A stretch of DNA of 64,000 bases, from positions 62,001 through 126,000 of the forward strand of contig NZ_RZTZ01000010.1 of the NCBI RefSeq assembly GCF_004005475.1, written 5' to 3'. Position numbers and translations under genes: made by a program. The DNA is from Niallia taxi. GTDB lineage: Bacteria; Bacillota; Bacilli; Bacillales; Cytobacillaceae. Positions 18,270-26,556 of the stretch are shown one piece after another. Position 1 is the stretch's first letter. Each line of letters begins with the position of its first letter. The notes below the pieces were generated by a model, which was given only the letters and a program-made list of their open reading frames with translations, did not search any database and was not told the origin of the DNA.

Positions 18270-19664
18270 TTAGATTTCTCTTTCAAGCACCCTTTTTAAA
18301 ATACTGATACCCTTGGTTATTTCTTTTGGGGCAACACCGCCATAGCCTAAAACGGCAAGATGCTTATGCTTGCCCTTTTGCATGCTGTATTGTTCAACAG
18401 GATATATGCATACACCCTCCTGTTTCATTCTTTGCATGATATCCTCTGTAAAATGAACACCTGGGAATTCAACTACGAGATGCATTCCAGCTGCTTTTCC
18501 GATGATTTTTGCATCAGGAAAATAGTGTTTGATAATATCTACTAGTACTTGCCTTCGCTCTTGGTAAATTTTCTTCATTTTGCGAATATGTCTATCAAAA
18601 TGCCCTTCCTCCATGAAACGAGCGAGCACATACTGTTCAATGCTCGATGTGTGTCTGTCATTAAACCATTTAAGCTGTTGAAATTCATGCAATAAATTAC
18701 GCGGCAAAACAACGTAGCCTATTCTCAAAGCTGGAGATAATATTTTGCTGAACGTACCAACATAAAGGACATGCTGCTGGTCTATTCCCTGCATTGAGGG
18801 AACGGGAGCACCTTCATATGTAAATTCACTGTCATAATCATCCTCCACAATATAGCAGCCGCTTTTTCTTGCATACTCAATCAGCATTAATCTTCGCTGA
18901 ATGGATAAAATACCACCTAAAGGAAACTGGTGGGAGGGAATGACAAAAAGAAAGTTAGGAGCATCTTCAGGCAACTGCTCGGGAATGATTCCATTTTCAT
19001 CCACAGGCACTGGATATACCTTCGCATTTGCCATCGCAAAAATATTTCTCATTTCATCTGCAACAGGATCCTCTGATGCAATGAAGCCTTCAGGATTCAA
19101 GAGCAGCTCTGTAATTAGCCGCAAAGCCTGCGTTGCTCCCGAGGTGATGATGATTTGATCTGGATCGCATTTTACACCTCTGGCCTTGCGTAAATACTGA
19201 GCAAGCACATTTCTTAGTTCCTGGACTCCTCTGGGATCACTATAGCCGAATATATGCTTGGGCGAGTCCATGCATACTTCTTTTGTAAGCTGGCCCCATT
19301 TTTTTCTTGGAAAATAATCAGTTGCCGGATTGCCGCCGCGAAAATCAATATAAGACTTTTCGGTCTGGAAAAAATCTGTTCGCGACTTTTCATGCTCCAT
19401 ATGCTTAATCGTGGAAAGTGTTGTTCCCTTTGAAACATATGTGCCTGCCTTTGGTTTGACCTCTAAAAAGCCTTCAGCTATTAATCGGTCATAAGCTTCC
19501 ATAGCAATATTGCGTGAGACACCGATAGTAGCAGAAAGCTCTCTTGTTGACAGCAGCTTTTGGCCTTCTTTTAAGGTATTGCCAAGGATACTGGTTCTTA
19601 TTTGCTCATAAATTTGCTGTGTTAAGGATATTGAACTTGACCTATCTACTGTAATAAATATCAT
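18270..19664 (-). CDS. MocR-type regulator (GntR helix-turn-helix plus aminotransferase-like domain)
   Basis: 464 residues. Residues 10-80 are a GntR-type winged helix (SLTQQIYEQIRTSILG, STRELSATIGVSRNIAMEAY). Residues about 110-460 are a fold-type I aminotransferase domain with the PLP lysine in YVGTFSKILSPALRIGY and the aspartate in VEDDYDSEF. Such regulators sense PLP or amino compounds, and PdxR and GabR are known members. It is divergent from the Asp/Glu racemase gene with 110 bases between start codons, so control of that PLP-independent racemase or of a related amino acid is possible, as is control of PLP synthesis elsewhere. Confidence 0.88.
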   Translation of the reverse strand: MIFITVDRSSSISLTQQIYEQIRTSILGNTLKEGQKLLSTRELSATIGVSRNIAMEAYDRLIAEGFLEVKPKAGTYVSKGTTLSTIKHMEHEKSRTDFFQTEKSYIDFRGGNPATDYFPRKKWGQLTKEVCMDSPKHIFGYSDPRGVQELRNVLAQYLRKARGVKCDPDQIIITSGATQALRLITELLLNPEGFIASEDPVADEMRNIFAMANAKVYPVPVDENGIIPEQLPEDAPNFLFVIPSHQFPLGGILSIQRRLMLIEYARKSGCYIVEDDYDSEFTYEGAPVPSMQGIDQQHVLYVGTFSKILSPALRIGYVVLPRNLLHEFQQLKWFNDRHTSSIEQYVLARFMEEGHFDRHIRKMKKIYQERRQVLVDIIKHYFPDAKIIGKAAGMHLVVEFPGVHFTEDIMQRMKQEGVCIYPVEQYSMQKGKHKHLAVLGYGGVAPKEITKGISILKRVLEREI

Positions 19665-19774
19665 ACTAAGCCACCTTCAAATGAACTGGCACTATTAAAG
19701 TTTATAAAATGTGGTCCTACTTTATACCAGAATAGCATGTTATGCTTTTGAAAACTATAAACAAAGGAGAAAAC

Positions 19775-20470
19775 ATGAAAACAATTGGACTAATCGGCGG
19801 ACTAAGCTGGGAATCTACAGCAGACTATTATCAAATCATCAATACTTTAGTGAAGGAAGAGCTTGGAGGATTAAACTCTGCCAAATGTTTAATCTATTCC
19901 TTTAATATGGAGGAAATGGCTGTTCTTCAGCGGGAAGGAAAATGGGAACAAGCAGCTCAACTAATGGCAGATGCAGCCAAAATATTGGAAAAGGGCGGTG
20001 CAGAAGTTATCCTTATTTGCACAAACACGATGCATAAGGTGGCACAAGAGGTGCAGGAGGCGATTTCTGTTCCACTTATTCATATCGCACAATCAACAGC
20101 ACGAAGCATTACAACAAAAGGTCTTAAGAAAGTTGGTTTGCTTGGTACGAAATTTACGATGGAGCAAGACTTCTATAAAGAAGTTCTTGATCAATATGGC
20201 ATCGAAACAATCATTCCAGAGGCTTGTGACAGAGAGGATGTTCACTCGATCATTTTTGATGAGCTTTGCCAAGGAAAATTCTTTCCAGAATCAAAGGAAC
20301 GTTATTTAGAAATCATTCGTAAGCTGTGTGCTGATGGTGCAGAAGGAATTATTCTTGGATGTACAGAAATCCCCCTATTGATTAAGGATGAGGATATCGA
20401 CATTCCTTTATTCAACACTACTTACCTTCATTCCAAAGAGGCTGTTGACTTCTCCTTTGGCAAGGAATAA
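19775..20470 (+). CDS. Aspartate/glutamate racemase family protein (RacX/YgeA-like)
   Basis: 231 residues, PLP-independent. It starts MKTIGLIGGLSWESTADYY behind AAAGGAGAAAAC; the frame is open 11 codons upstream without a ribosome site. The two catalytic cysteines lie in ILICTNTMHKVAQ and IILGCTEIPLL. The GGLSWEST motif is typical of the RacX/YgeA branch, which racemises a broad set of amino acids to supply D-amino acids. The pairing with a MocR regulator suggests regulated expression. A strong terminator follows. Confidence 0.88.
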   Translation: MKTIGLIGGLSWESTADYYQIINTLVKEELGGLNSAKCLIYSFNMEEMAVLQREGKWEQAAQLMADAAKILEKGGAEVILICTNTMHKVAQEVQEAISVPLIHIAQSTARSITTKGLKKVGLLGTKFTMEQDFYKEVLDQYGIETIIPEACDREDVHSIIFDELCQGKFFPESKERYLEIIRKLCADGAEGIILGCTEIPLLIKDEDIDIPLFNTTYLHSKEAVDFSFGKE

Positions 20471-20476
20471 AACCAT

Positions 20477-20518
20477 AAAAAAAACTGCACCGTAAAAATG
20501 TACGGTGCAGTTTTTTTT
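20477..20518 (+). terminator. Terminator of the racemase gene
   Basis: AAAAAAAACTGCACCGTA and TACGGTGCAGTTTTTTTT form a strong stem with an A-tract before and a T-tract after, 8 bases past the stop. Confidence 0.9.
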
Positions 20519-20551
20519 GTTAGGAAGAAAGATATAATAAATGATTGCTGA

Positions 20552-21394
20552 TTACTCACTAAAAAATTCACTATCTTGGGCAATCGCTTTGCTTAGCGTG
20601 GATGTAATGGAAATATCATTAAAGGATAATCCTAACTGAATCGCAGTAGTGGCAATCTCCGGCCTTATACCAGAAAGTGTGGAATGAACTCCAATTAAAC
20701 TCAAGCCATGAATCAGCTGAAAAATTTGGTGTGCAACCATCGTGTCAATAATGATGACTCCAGACAAATCAATAAACAGCTGTGTAACCTTTTTGTCAGC
20801 ACATTGTTTAATAGTATTTTCCAAAATAGCCGCAGCACGCGCTGTATCAATGTCACCAACAAGCGGCAGCAATGCACGGTTTTTGCTGAGCAGGATAACA
20901 GGCGAGCTAAGCTCATTAATCATTTCCTGTTGTGCCCGAAGCTGTTTAATGGAGTTTTCATGGAACTGTTCTGTAAATTGGACAATGACAATATCAAATA
21001 CCCTCACTATGCTCCGGTTCCAAGCTGTAATGCGTTCCTCTGGAACATCATTCTGTTTCTGAAATTCCCTCACTAGCTGAAAATATTGCTCTCTCGTTCG
21101 GATAAATTCTCTAATGATAAAATGGATAGGAGTTTCTAAGTGCTCCTTATCGGAAGCGATTGCTACCACCCATTCCTGAAAATCCTTCAGAAAACGTTCC
21201 TCTTCCTCAATGAATACCTTTGCTAAGTAATAATGAAAATCGTTATTTTGCTTTTTTAATGTTCGAATAATCTCAAGATTATCTGAAGCGTACACACCAT
21301 TAGGGTCTGTTCTATCCAGATTTGCATACCATTCATCCGTTAATCTGTCCGCATTTTCAATGAAATAGTTATATAGCTGTTCATTCTTCTGCAA
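20552..21394 (-). CDS. RsbR-type stressosome protein (globin-like sensor plus STAS domain)
   Basis: 280 residues, the length of RsbRA-RsbRD. Residues 1-150 form the helical non-haem globin-like N-domain. Residues about 165-275 form the STAS domain (SSPVILLSKNRALLPLVGDID, LFIDLSGVIIIDTMVAHQ). The phosphorylatable threonines of the family are placed at IIDTMVA and STLSGIRPEIATT. Members build the stressosome that passes environmental stress to RsbT and sigma-B. No rsbS, rsbT or sigB is nearby, so it is an orphan paralogue acting in trans. Confidence 0.88.
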   Translation of the reverse strand: MQKNEQLYNYFIENADRLTDEWYANLDRTDPNGVYASDNLEIIRTLKKQNNDFHYYLAKVFIEEEERFLKDFQEWVVAIASDKEHLETPIHFIIREFIRTREQYFQLVREFQKQNDVPEERITAWNRSIVRVFDIVIVQFTEQFHENSIKQLRAQQEMINELSSPVILLSKNRALLPLVGDIDTARAAAILENTIKQCADKKVTQLFIDLSGVIIIDTMVAHQIFQLIHGLSLIGVHSTLSGIRPEIATTAIQLGLSFNDISITSTLSKAIAQDSEFFSE

Positions 21395-21545
21395 AATATT
21401 CCCACCTACTCTAAAATTTATGATTGGAAATTTTAAAGGAAAAAACGACTAATTATCTTCCTCTTATCTAAGCATCATTATTTAAAATTTTAATAATAAA
21501 GTGGGAATTACGCAATTTTTTTTATCACGAAACTTGAAATATTAA

Positions 21546-22397
21546 TTAGAGAACTAAACGAATAGTATTTCCAGACGGATCCTTCACATAATAAGCATAA
21601 TCATCCTTCTTTATCTCTGCATTCATGTCTGCCAGTCTTGCGGCCATTTCCTCTCTTGCAGTATGACTTGGAACCTTCAAGTCAAAATATTTCATGCCAG
21701 GATTTGTTTCCTTCGGAGCAGGAGCACCAACTCCGTTCCAGGTATTAAGGCCGATATGATGATGGTACTTGCCAGTAGATATAAAGTAGGCTTGAGTTCC
21801 ATATTTCTGAACAATGTCAAAGCCTAAGCCTTTCACATAGAAATCTGCCGTTTCCGCTAATTCGGCAACATGAAGATGAATATGTCCCATTTTTGTCCCT
21901 TTTGGCAGGCCATTCCACTGTAGTTGACTGCCTGAATCCAACACACCTTGAGCATCCATTTGTAACGTGTCCATTTTTACAAATTCTCCATCCCAAGCCC
22001 ATTCCTCTGCAGCACGGTCACGATAAATTTCGATGCCATTTCCCTCTGGGTCTCCAAGATATAATGCCTCACTTACATTATGGTCAGATGCCCCTTGCAG
22101 TGGGTAGCCGCTTGCCAATAAATGCTGCAATTGTGCACCAAGAGCCTCTCTTGTCGGCACAAGAAGAGCAAAATGATATAATCCTGTTGTCCGCCTTCTT
22201 TTGTCTTCTGCCTCCTCAAGCTTTTCTAAATATAACAACACTGTTTTCCCGTCTGCACTTAAAGCTGCCTTACTGTCAGTCTGTTCTAATATTTGAAAGC
22301 CGATAATCTCTTTATAAAAAGAAATCATCTTTTCTAAATCCTTTACTTTTAATGTTACATGCTCTACATATAAATTTGGGTACTCATGAAAACTCAA
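21546..22397 (-). CDS. CatE-like extradiol dioxygenase / glyoxalase-fold protein
   Basis: 283 residues made of two vicinal-oxygen-chelate halves: YVEHVTLKVKDLEKMISFYK with GLYHFALLVPTRE, then GHIHLHVAELAETADFYVKG with YHHHIGLNTWNG. Histidine and glutamate metal ligands are present. The closest match from memory is B. subtilis CatE (YfiE), a catechol-2,3-dioxygenase protecting against catechols and quinones. A TTG at 22397 fits the ribosome site AGGAGGGG; the frame continues to an ATG at 22415 that would sit upstream of it. It is divergent from a CatR-like regulator. Confidence 0.88.
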   Translation of the reverse strand: MSFHEYPNLYVEHVTLKVKDLEKMISFYKEIIGFQILEQTDSKAALSADGKTVLLYLEKLEEAEDKRRRTTGLYHFALLVPTREALGAQLQHLLASGYPLQGASDHNVSEALYLGDPEGNGIEIYRDRAAEEWAWDGEFVKMDTLQMDAQGVLDSGSQLQWNGLPKGTKMGHIHLHVAELAETADFYVKGLGFDIVQKYGTQAYFISTGKYHHHIGLNTWNGVGAPAPKETNPGMKYFDLKVPSHTAREEMAARLADMNAEIKKDDYAYYVKDPSGNTIRLVL

Positions 22398-22427
22398 GTG
22401 AACCCCTCCTGTCATTAATATCTTTCT

Positions 22428-22444
22428 ACTTACTTTATGTAAGT
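22428..22444. promoter_or_regulatory. Palindromic operator candidate for the CatR-like regulator
   Basis: ACTTAC-N5-GTAAGT, a perfect 6+6 palindrome, lies 31 bases before the catE-like start codon. It resembles the TTACTT/AAGTAA type of sites reported for YodB/CatR. Confidence 0.5.
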
Positions 22445-22501
22445 AATTATATTTTAATAAACTACAATTGTAAAGTAACTAATTTATAAATGATAATACT
22501 T

Positions 22502-22529
22502 TTACTTAAGGTAATAACTATTGTATAAT
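22502..22529 (+). promoter_or_regulatory. Second palindrome and -10 box of the HxlR regulator
   Basis: TTACTTAAGGTAA (22502-22514) lies just upstream of TATAAT (22524-22529) in front of the regulator gene, and shares the TTAC/GTAA arms with the palindrome at 22428. The position suggests autoregulation. Confidence 0.45.
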
Positions 22530-22551
22530 AGAAAAAAGGAGTGAATTTATC

Positions 22552-22863
22552 ATGAATCCATCTGTCATTTGCCCAAGGTTTGAAAAAGCCATGGGATTGC
22601 TAAGTCAGCGTTGGACTGGTTTAATTATTTATCAGCTCCTAAATGGATCTCAGCGCTTCTGCACCATTGAATCATCTATTGGCATCAGCGGGCGGCTTCT
22701 TTCAGAAAGGCTTAAGGAATTAGAAAAACAAGGAATTGTCATACGGGAGGTCTTCCCTGAAATTCCTGTGCGTATAGAATATTCTCTGACTGAAAAAGGC
22801 CGTTCATTACAGCCATTAATGAAGGAAATTGAAAAATGGTCGCAAACCTGGCTGGAGCCGTAA
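22552..22863 (+). CDS. HxlR/DUF24-family redox-sensing repressor, CatR/YodB-like
   Basis: 103 residues with a winged helix (MGLLSQRWTGLIIYQLLNGS, GISGRLLSERLKELEKQGIV). A cysteine at residue 7 (NPSVICPRF) is at the place of the quinone-sensing cysteine of B. subtilis CatR and YodB. Loss of DNA binding on thiol modification would open the divergent dioxygenase gene. Two similar palindromes lie in the divergent region. A terminator follows at 22925-22960. Confidence 0.9.
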   Translation: MNPSVICPRFEKAMGLLSQRWTGLIIYQLLNGSQRFCTIESSIGISGRLLSERLKELEKQGIVIREVFPEIPVRIEYSLTEKGRSLQPLMKEIEKWSQTWLEP

Positions 22864-22924
22864 GCTGAAAAGCACCCTTTGTGTCCAGTTTAGTATTTCC
22901 GCCTTGGCACAAACACATGAACAA

Positions 22925-22960
22925 AAGGCGAATGAGCTTTATAGCCATTCGCCTCTTTTT
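22925..22960 (+). terminator. Terminator of the HxlR regulator gene
   Basis: GGCGAATG and CATTCGCC with an 11-base loop, then CTTTTTATAT. Confidence 0.75.
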
Positions 22961-22978
22961 ATATAGAAATTTTTTTTG

Positions 22979-23212
22979 TTAATCTTCATCCTTAATATCT
23001 TTATCTTCTGGTATCGGTTCATTTTCCAGTTCTTGTATGAGAAGCTGGTACTTTTCCAGCTGCTTAAAATGAGTCTTAAACTGATCTTTATAAATCAGCA
23101 CATTTCCTTCCTCATCATGCAATACCCTAACTTTACCCTGCAGCACTAAATTTTCCACATATGACACAGATACAGATAAATATTCAGCTGTTTCTTCTAT
23201 TGTTAAATACAT
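22979..23212 (-). CDS. Small helix-turn-helix protein, excisionase/MerR-like (HTH_17) type
   Basis: 77 residues. MYLTIEETAEYLSVSVSYVE followed by LVLQGKVRVLHDEEG is the standard excisionase-family DNA-binding fold. The C-terminal half is acidic (ENEPIPEDKDIKDED). It has its own upstream region and no recombinase nearby, so it is more likely a small regulator than a phage excisionase. No more precise function can be given. Confidence 0.75.
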   Translation of the reverse strand: MYLTIEETAEYLSVSVSYVENLVLQGKVRVLHDEEGNVLIYKDQFKTHFKQLEKYQLLIQELENEPIPEDKDIKDED

Positions 23213-23397
23213 TATTTTTCACTCCTCGTCTGTCTACTATATCATAAATTCCAGTCTCTACTGTCCGCTTTACTTTCTAACTAAGCTTCATAAATATCAT
23301 ACATTCATTACTTTAACTTAATAATACATTAATAGTAGCTAAATGGTTATTGGATATATTAAAGATGTAAGAAGCAATCATATCGGAGGGATGCAAA

Positions 23398-23508
23398 ATG
23401 TTAAGCACAATCCTTAATGGTTTATTTCTAGTAGAAGTAATCGGCATTTTCTCACTGATTTTTTATTGTTCTTTTATTCAAAAACCGAAAAAAAGGAGAA
23501 ACCTGTAA
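23398..23508 (+). CDS. 36-residue membrane peptide
   Basis: MLSTILNGLFLVEVIGIFS, then LIFYCSFIQKPKKRRNL: one membrane span followed by a basic tail, positive end inside. A strong ribosome site (TCGGAGGGATGCAAA) precedes the ATG, and a terminator-like palindrome follows at 23537-23577. No family recognised. The ribosome site, hydrophobicity and terminator together make it likely real. Confidence 0.55.
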   Translation: MLSTILNGLFLVEVIGIFSLIFYCSFIQKPKKRRNL

Positions 23509-23536
23509 GGAATAGAATACGCCTGGATGCATCTCT

Positions 23537-23577
23537 TTTTTAAACAAAAAAAAGAGCTTCTTTTTTGTTTAAAACAA
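23537..23577. terminator. Bidirectional terminator-like palindrome
   Basis: TTTTTTAAACAAAAAAAAGA and TTCTTTTTTGTTTAAAA are complementary. It lies between the small membrane peptide gene and the stop of the convergent EAL gene. Confidence 0.6.
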
Positions 23578-23602
23578 ATAAAGAAACTCATTGCTTTCAT
23601 AG

Positions 23603-25654
23603 TTAACGGATAGTTAATTCACTTATAAATTTTTCCCGCCATTCCTCCAGCTCCGATAAGACCATCGGCTTAGCATAGAAATAGCCTTGAAGTACTTTAC
23701 ATCCATCTATATGATATAAATAGTCCACTTGCTGAGCTGTTTCGACACCTTCAATAACAATATTCAAGTGCAAGGAATTCCCTAAAGCAATAATTGCCTT
23801 CATAATTTCCGAATCCTTTCGGGAACCTGGTACGCCGTCAACAAAGGACTTGTCGATTTTCAAAGTAGAAACTGGCAGCCTCTTAAGGTACGATAACGAG
23901 GATACTCCTGTTCCAAAATCATCAAGAGCAACTGAAAAGCCACTGTTTCTAAATGCATGTACGGCTTGGATTGCTCCTTCAATATTTTCAACAGCACTTG
24001 TTTCCGTCATCTCAAGCTCTAATAGCTCTGGTTCAAATCCATATTTGTCAATTGACTCTCTCAGGTAAGACATAAGCCTTGGAGAAGTCACATAAGGACC
24101 AGGAATATTCACAGACACTTGTATTTTTTCTCCACTTTTCTCCCAGCTTGCAATCTGCTGACATACTCTGTCAATAACCCAATCAGTCACATCAAACATT
24201 TTGTCCGCCGATTCCAGAATCGGGATAAAAACTGCTGGCGATAAAAATCCATAAATAGGATGGTTCCATCTCAACAAGGCCTCTAAGCCTGCCATTCTCT
24301 CAGACACCATTTCCACTTTTGGCTGGTATACAAGGTAGAAGTGATTTTCCCTCATAGCCTGTTCTACATCGGCAACAAGCGTGTTCTGGAAGGACTGAAT
24401 ATGAATCTCCGGATTGTAATGTATCACTTCATGCTCATAGCGCACAGAGTGATGATTTAAGACAGCAATGGCATTTTCATAAAGCAGCTTTTCATCCCGC
24501 TTCTTATCAAGCAACGAAAGGGCAAAGACAGTATTAACAATAATCATTCTGTCCTTAATATTTATTGCTGATGAAAGAATCGCTGAGATCTGAAAAGCCA
24601 TTTCCTCCAGTTTTTTATTATCTTCCTTGCTATTACTTATAAACCCAAGCCTATTTCCTTCAATTCGATAGACCGCGACGGTTTTCGGTTTAAGCTTTAC
24701 TATTAGCTGTTCAATGTATCGGATAATTTCATCACCGAAGTCAAATCCATACGTACTATTCCATTTTTCCAGCTCATGAATATGGAGAATGGCTAATCCG
24801 TTAACATTTCCGGGAGTACGGATAACATTTTCAAACTGCCTTCTATTTGGCAATCTTGTTAGCGGGTCAAAATAATTAATCCTATAATCTACATAGCGGT
24901 CAAGCAATGCTGATAAGCCGGAAATAAGCAATATCACAAATGTCCCTGCTGCAACGGCGAGAATTAATATTCCTACATTCATCTCATGCATCATGCTGTA
25001 ATCTACATACTTATCTGCAGCCACATAGTACTTCACCGCATACATTCCGGTATAGTGCATACTAGCAACAGCAAACCCCATTATAATAGAGGTTAACAGC
25101 TTTAAAAGCAGATTACTCATATATCTGTTTAAGCGTGCAAAAATAAATAGTGATACAAATGATACTGTTATCGCAATGATTACTGATAAGATAAAATATT
25201 TAAGCTGATAAACATACTTTACATCCTTCATAACCATCGCCATCATCCCTACATAGTGCATGGCAGAAATACCTATTCCCATGACAATTCCTGAGATTAC
25301 AATCGTTTTAGTCGAACGATTTCCAGAGCTTGTCATATAAAACGCCAGGAAGGACGCAAGCATCGCAGGCAATACGGATATAACTGTCAAACCTATATTG
25401 TAACTCATCGAAGTAGGGAGCATTAGTGCACTCATGCCGATAAAATGCATGGACCATATCCCAAATCCCATTGTTAGCGATGCAAGGGTCAGCCATACAT
25501 AGTGATGAAAAAAGCTGTTATATCTTATTCTCTCATTCATGGATAGAGCAGTATAAGATGAAATACACGCAATAATAATGGATAATGCGACAACAGGCAT
25601 AGAATAATGGCCTTCTAAATAAACTACCTTACTGCTATCTGGCAACGAAAACAT
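23603..25654 (-). CDS. MHYT - degenerate GGDEF - EAL protein, c-di-GMP phosphodiesterase candidate (YkoW-like)
   Basis: 683 residues. The N-terminal 250 form seven spans with the metal/gas-sensing MHYT repeats MHFIG (69), MHYVG (132) and MHYTG (199). A GGDEF-like domain follows (FDPLTRLPNRRQFENVI), but the signature loop reads EGNRL (332-336), so cyclase activity should be lost. The EAL domain looks intact: EALLRW (458), LEMTETSAVE, ALDDFGTGVSSLSYL with the lysine in LKIDKSFVDG, and VIEGVET. It therefore probably degrades c-di-GMP in response to a membrane-sensed ligand. It is a single-gene unit. B. subtilis YkoW has the same order of domains. Confidence 0.88.
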   Translation of the reverse strand: MFSLPDSSKVVYLEGHYSMPVVALSIIIACISSYTALSMNERIRYNSFFHHYVWLTLASLTMGFGIWSMHFIGMSALMLPTSMSYNIGLTVISVLPAMLASFLAFYMTSSGNRSTKTIVISGIVMGIGISAMHYVGMMAMVMKDVKYVYQLKYFILSVIIAITVSFVSLFIFARLNRYMSNLLLKLLTSIIMGFAVASMHYTGMYAVKYYVAADKYVDYSMMHEMNVGILILAVAAGTFVILLISGLSALLDRYVDYRINYFDPLTRLPNRRQFENVIRTPGNVNGLAILHIHELEKWNSTYGFDFGDEIIRYIEQLIVKLKPKTVAVYRIEGNRLGFISNSKEDNKKLEEMAFQISAILSSAINIKDRMIIVNTVFALSLLDKKRDEKLLYENAIAVLNHHSVRYEHEVIHYNPEIHIQSFQNTLVADVEQAMRENHFYLVYQPKVEMVSERMAGLEALLRWNHPIYGFLSPAVFIPILESADKMFDVTDWVIDRVCQQIASWEKSGEKIQVSVNIPGPYVTSPRLMSYLRESIDKYGFEPELLELEMTETSAVENIEGAIQAVHAFRNSGFSVALDDFGTGVSSLSYLKRLPVSTLKIDKSFVDGVPGSRKDSEIMKAIIALGNSLHLNIVIEGVETAQQVDYLYHIDGCKVLQGYFYAKPMVLSELEEWREKFISELTIR

Positions 25655-25846
25655 ATATTTTTCTCCCTTTTACTCAATTTATAGCAGATTAATGATTAAT
25701 AGTATTGTAGTTTATCAATTGCCATCACAAACTTTAATCCTATGTCCTTTTTACTATATATATATGACTATATAGGATAATCATTGGTTCTACAAGATAT
25801 GTAGATACAGTACTTTTTTCCAATTCGTAAAGACTATCTTCCTTGC

Positions 25847-26446
25847 TTAATAAAGCCTGTAAACAACAAACTTCTCCCTCGATTCTTTAGGAAAGGAAGG
25901 GATGGAAAATACAGTTTCTCTTACGAAGGAAGGATGTTCATCCAATAGGAAAATATACTCATCCGATGGATAATATAAAATGATTTTAATGCTTCGCTCA
26001 TACTGCTCTGTTGAAAATAAAATATTATTTATTACCTTCGTAAAAATCTTGATTGAAAAGGGATTAAAAAAATAAAAAATAGTATCAGCAGGATCGATTG
26101 CATATTCTTCCGCTTTGCATAGCAAAAATTGTATGTCTTCCTGCTTCTTATTGCTTCTAAAATAGCTCTGCTTATTTCTCTCTGCATCCTCATAAAACAC
26201 TTCATTCATTTCAATACCAACACTTGTGAGCTGGAATAAATGGTGAAGCAAAAATTGCATTCTGCCTTTTCCACAGCCAAAATCAACGAGCCGGTCGTCC
26301 CGTTGTAGCTGATACTCCTCAAAAAAGACTTTTAAATATTCATATGGAGTCGGTTCATAGCGATGATAATGAAGTGAGCTATTAAAGCCAGCCTGTTCTC
26401 CTTCTGTCTTTATGCGCAGGATTTTATCATAATCTTTTCCCTTCAT
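25847..26446 (-). CDS. Class I SAM-dependent methyltransferase-like protein
   Basis: 199 residues. Motif I is RLVDFGCGKGRMQFLL, followed by an acidic residue at the end of strand 2 (SVGIEMNEVFYEDA) and DTIFYFFNPFS in place of motif IV. The length and the N-terminal YEPTPYEYLKVFFEEYQL are typical of small uncharacterised Bacillus methyltransferases. The substrate is unknown. It is a single gene between the EAL and glucosidase genes with no sign of co-transcription. Confidence 0.75.
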   Translation of the reverse strand: MKGKDYDKILRIKTEGEQAGFNSSLHYHRYEPTPYEYLKVFFEEYQLQRDDRLVDFGCGKGRMQFLLHHLFQLTSVGIEMNEVFYEDAERNKQSYFRSNKKQEDIQFLLCKAEEYAIDPADTIFYFFNPFSIKIFTKVINNILFSTEQYERSIKIILYYPSDEYIFLLDEHPSFVRETVFSIPSFPKESREKFVVYRLY

Positions 26447-26514
26447 AGATAGAGCTCCTTTTTGTGTCTTGCTTTTTCTTACACCAACTATACACTTATT
26501 CCAATAAATTGATA

Positions 26515-26552
26515 AGCAAAAAAAGCTTAACCATATTGGCTAAGCCTTCTTA
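26515..26552 (-). terminator. Terminator of the alpha-glucosidase gene
   Basis: On the minus strand, AAGGCTTAGCC and GGTTAAGCTTTTTTT flank a short loop directly after the stop codon. Confidence 0.7.
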
Positions 26553-26556
26553 GAAA

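Noticed and set aside
22979-23212. Phage or integrative-element excisionase
   Set aside because: No integrase, attachment repeats or other mobile genes around; better read as a small helix-turn-helix protein.
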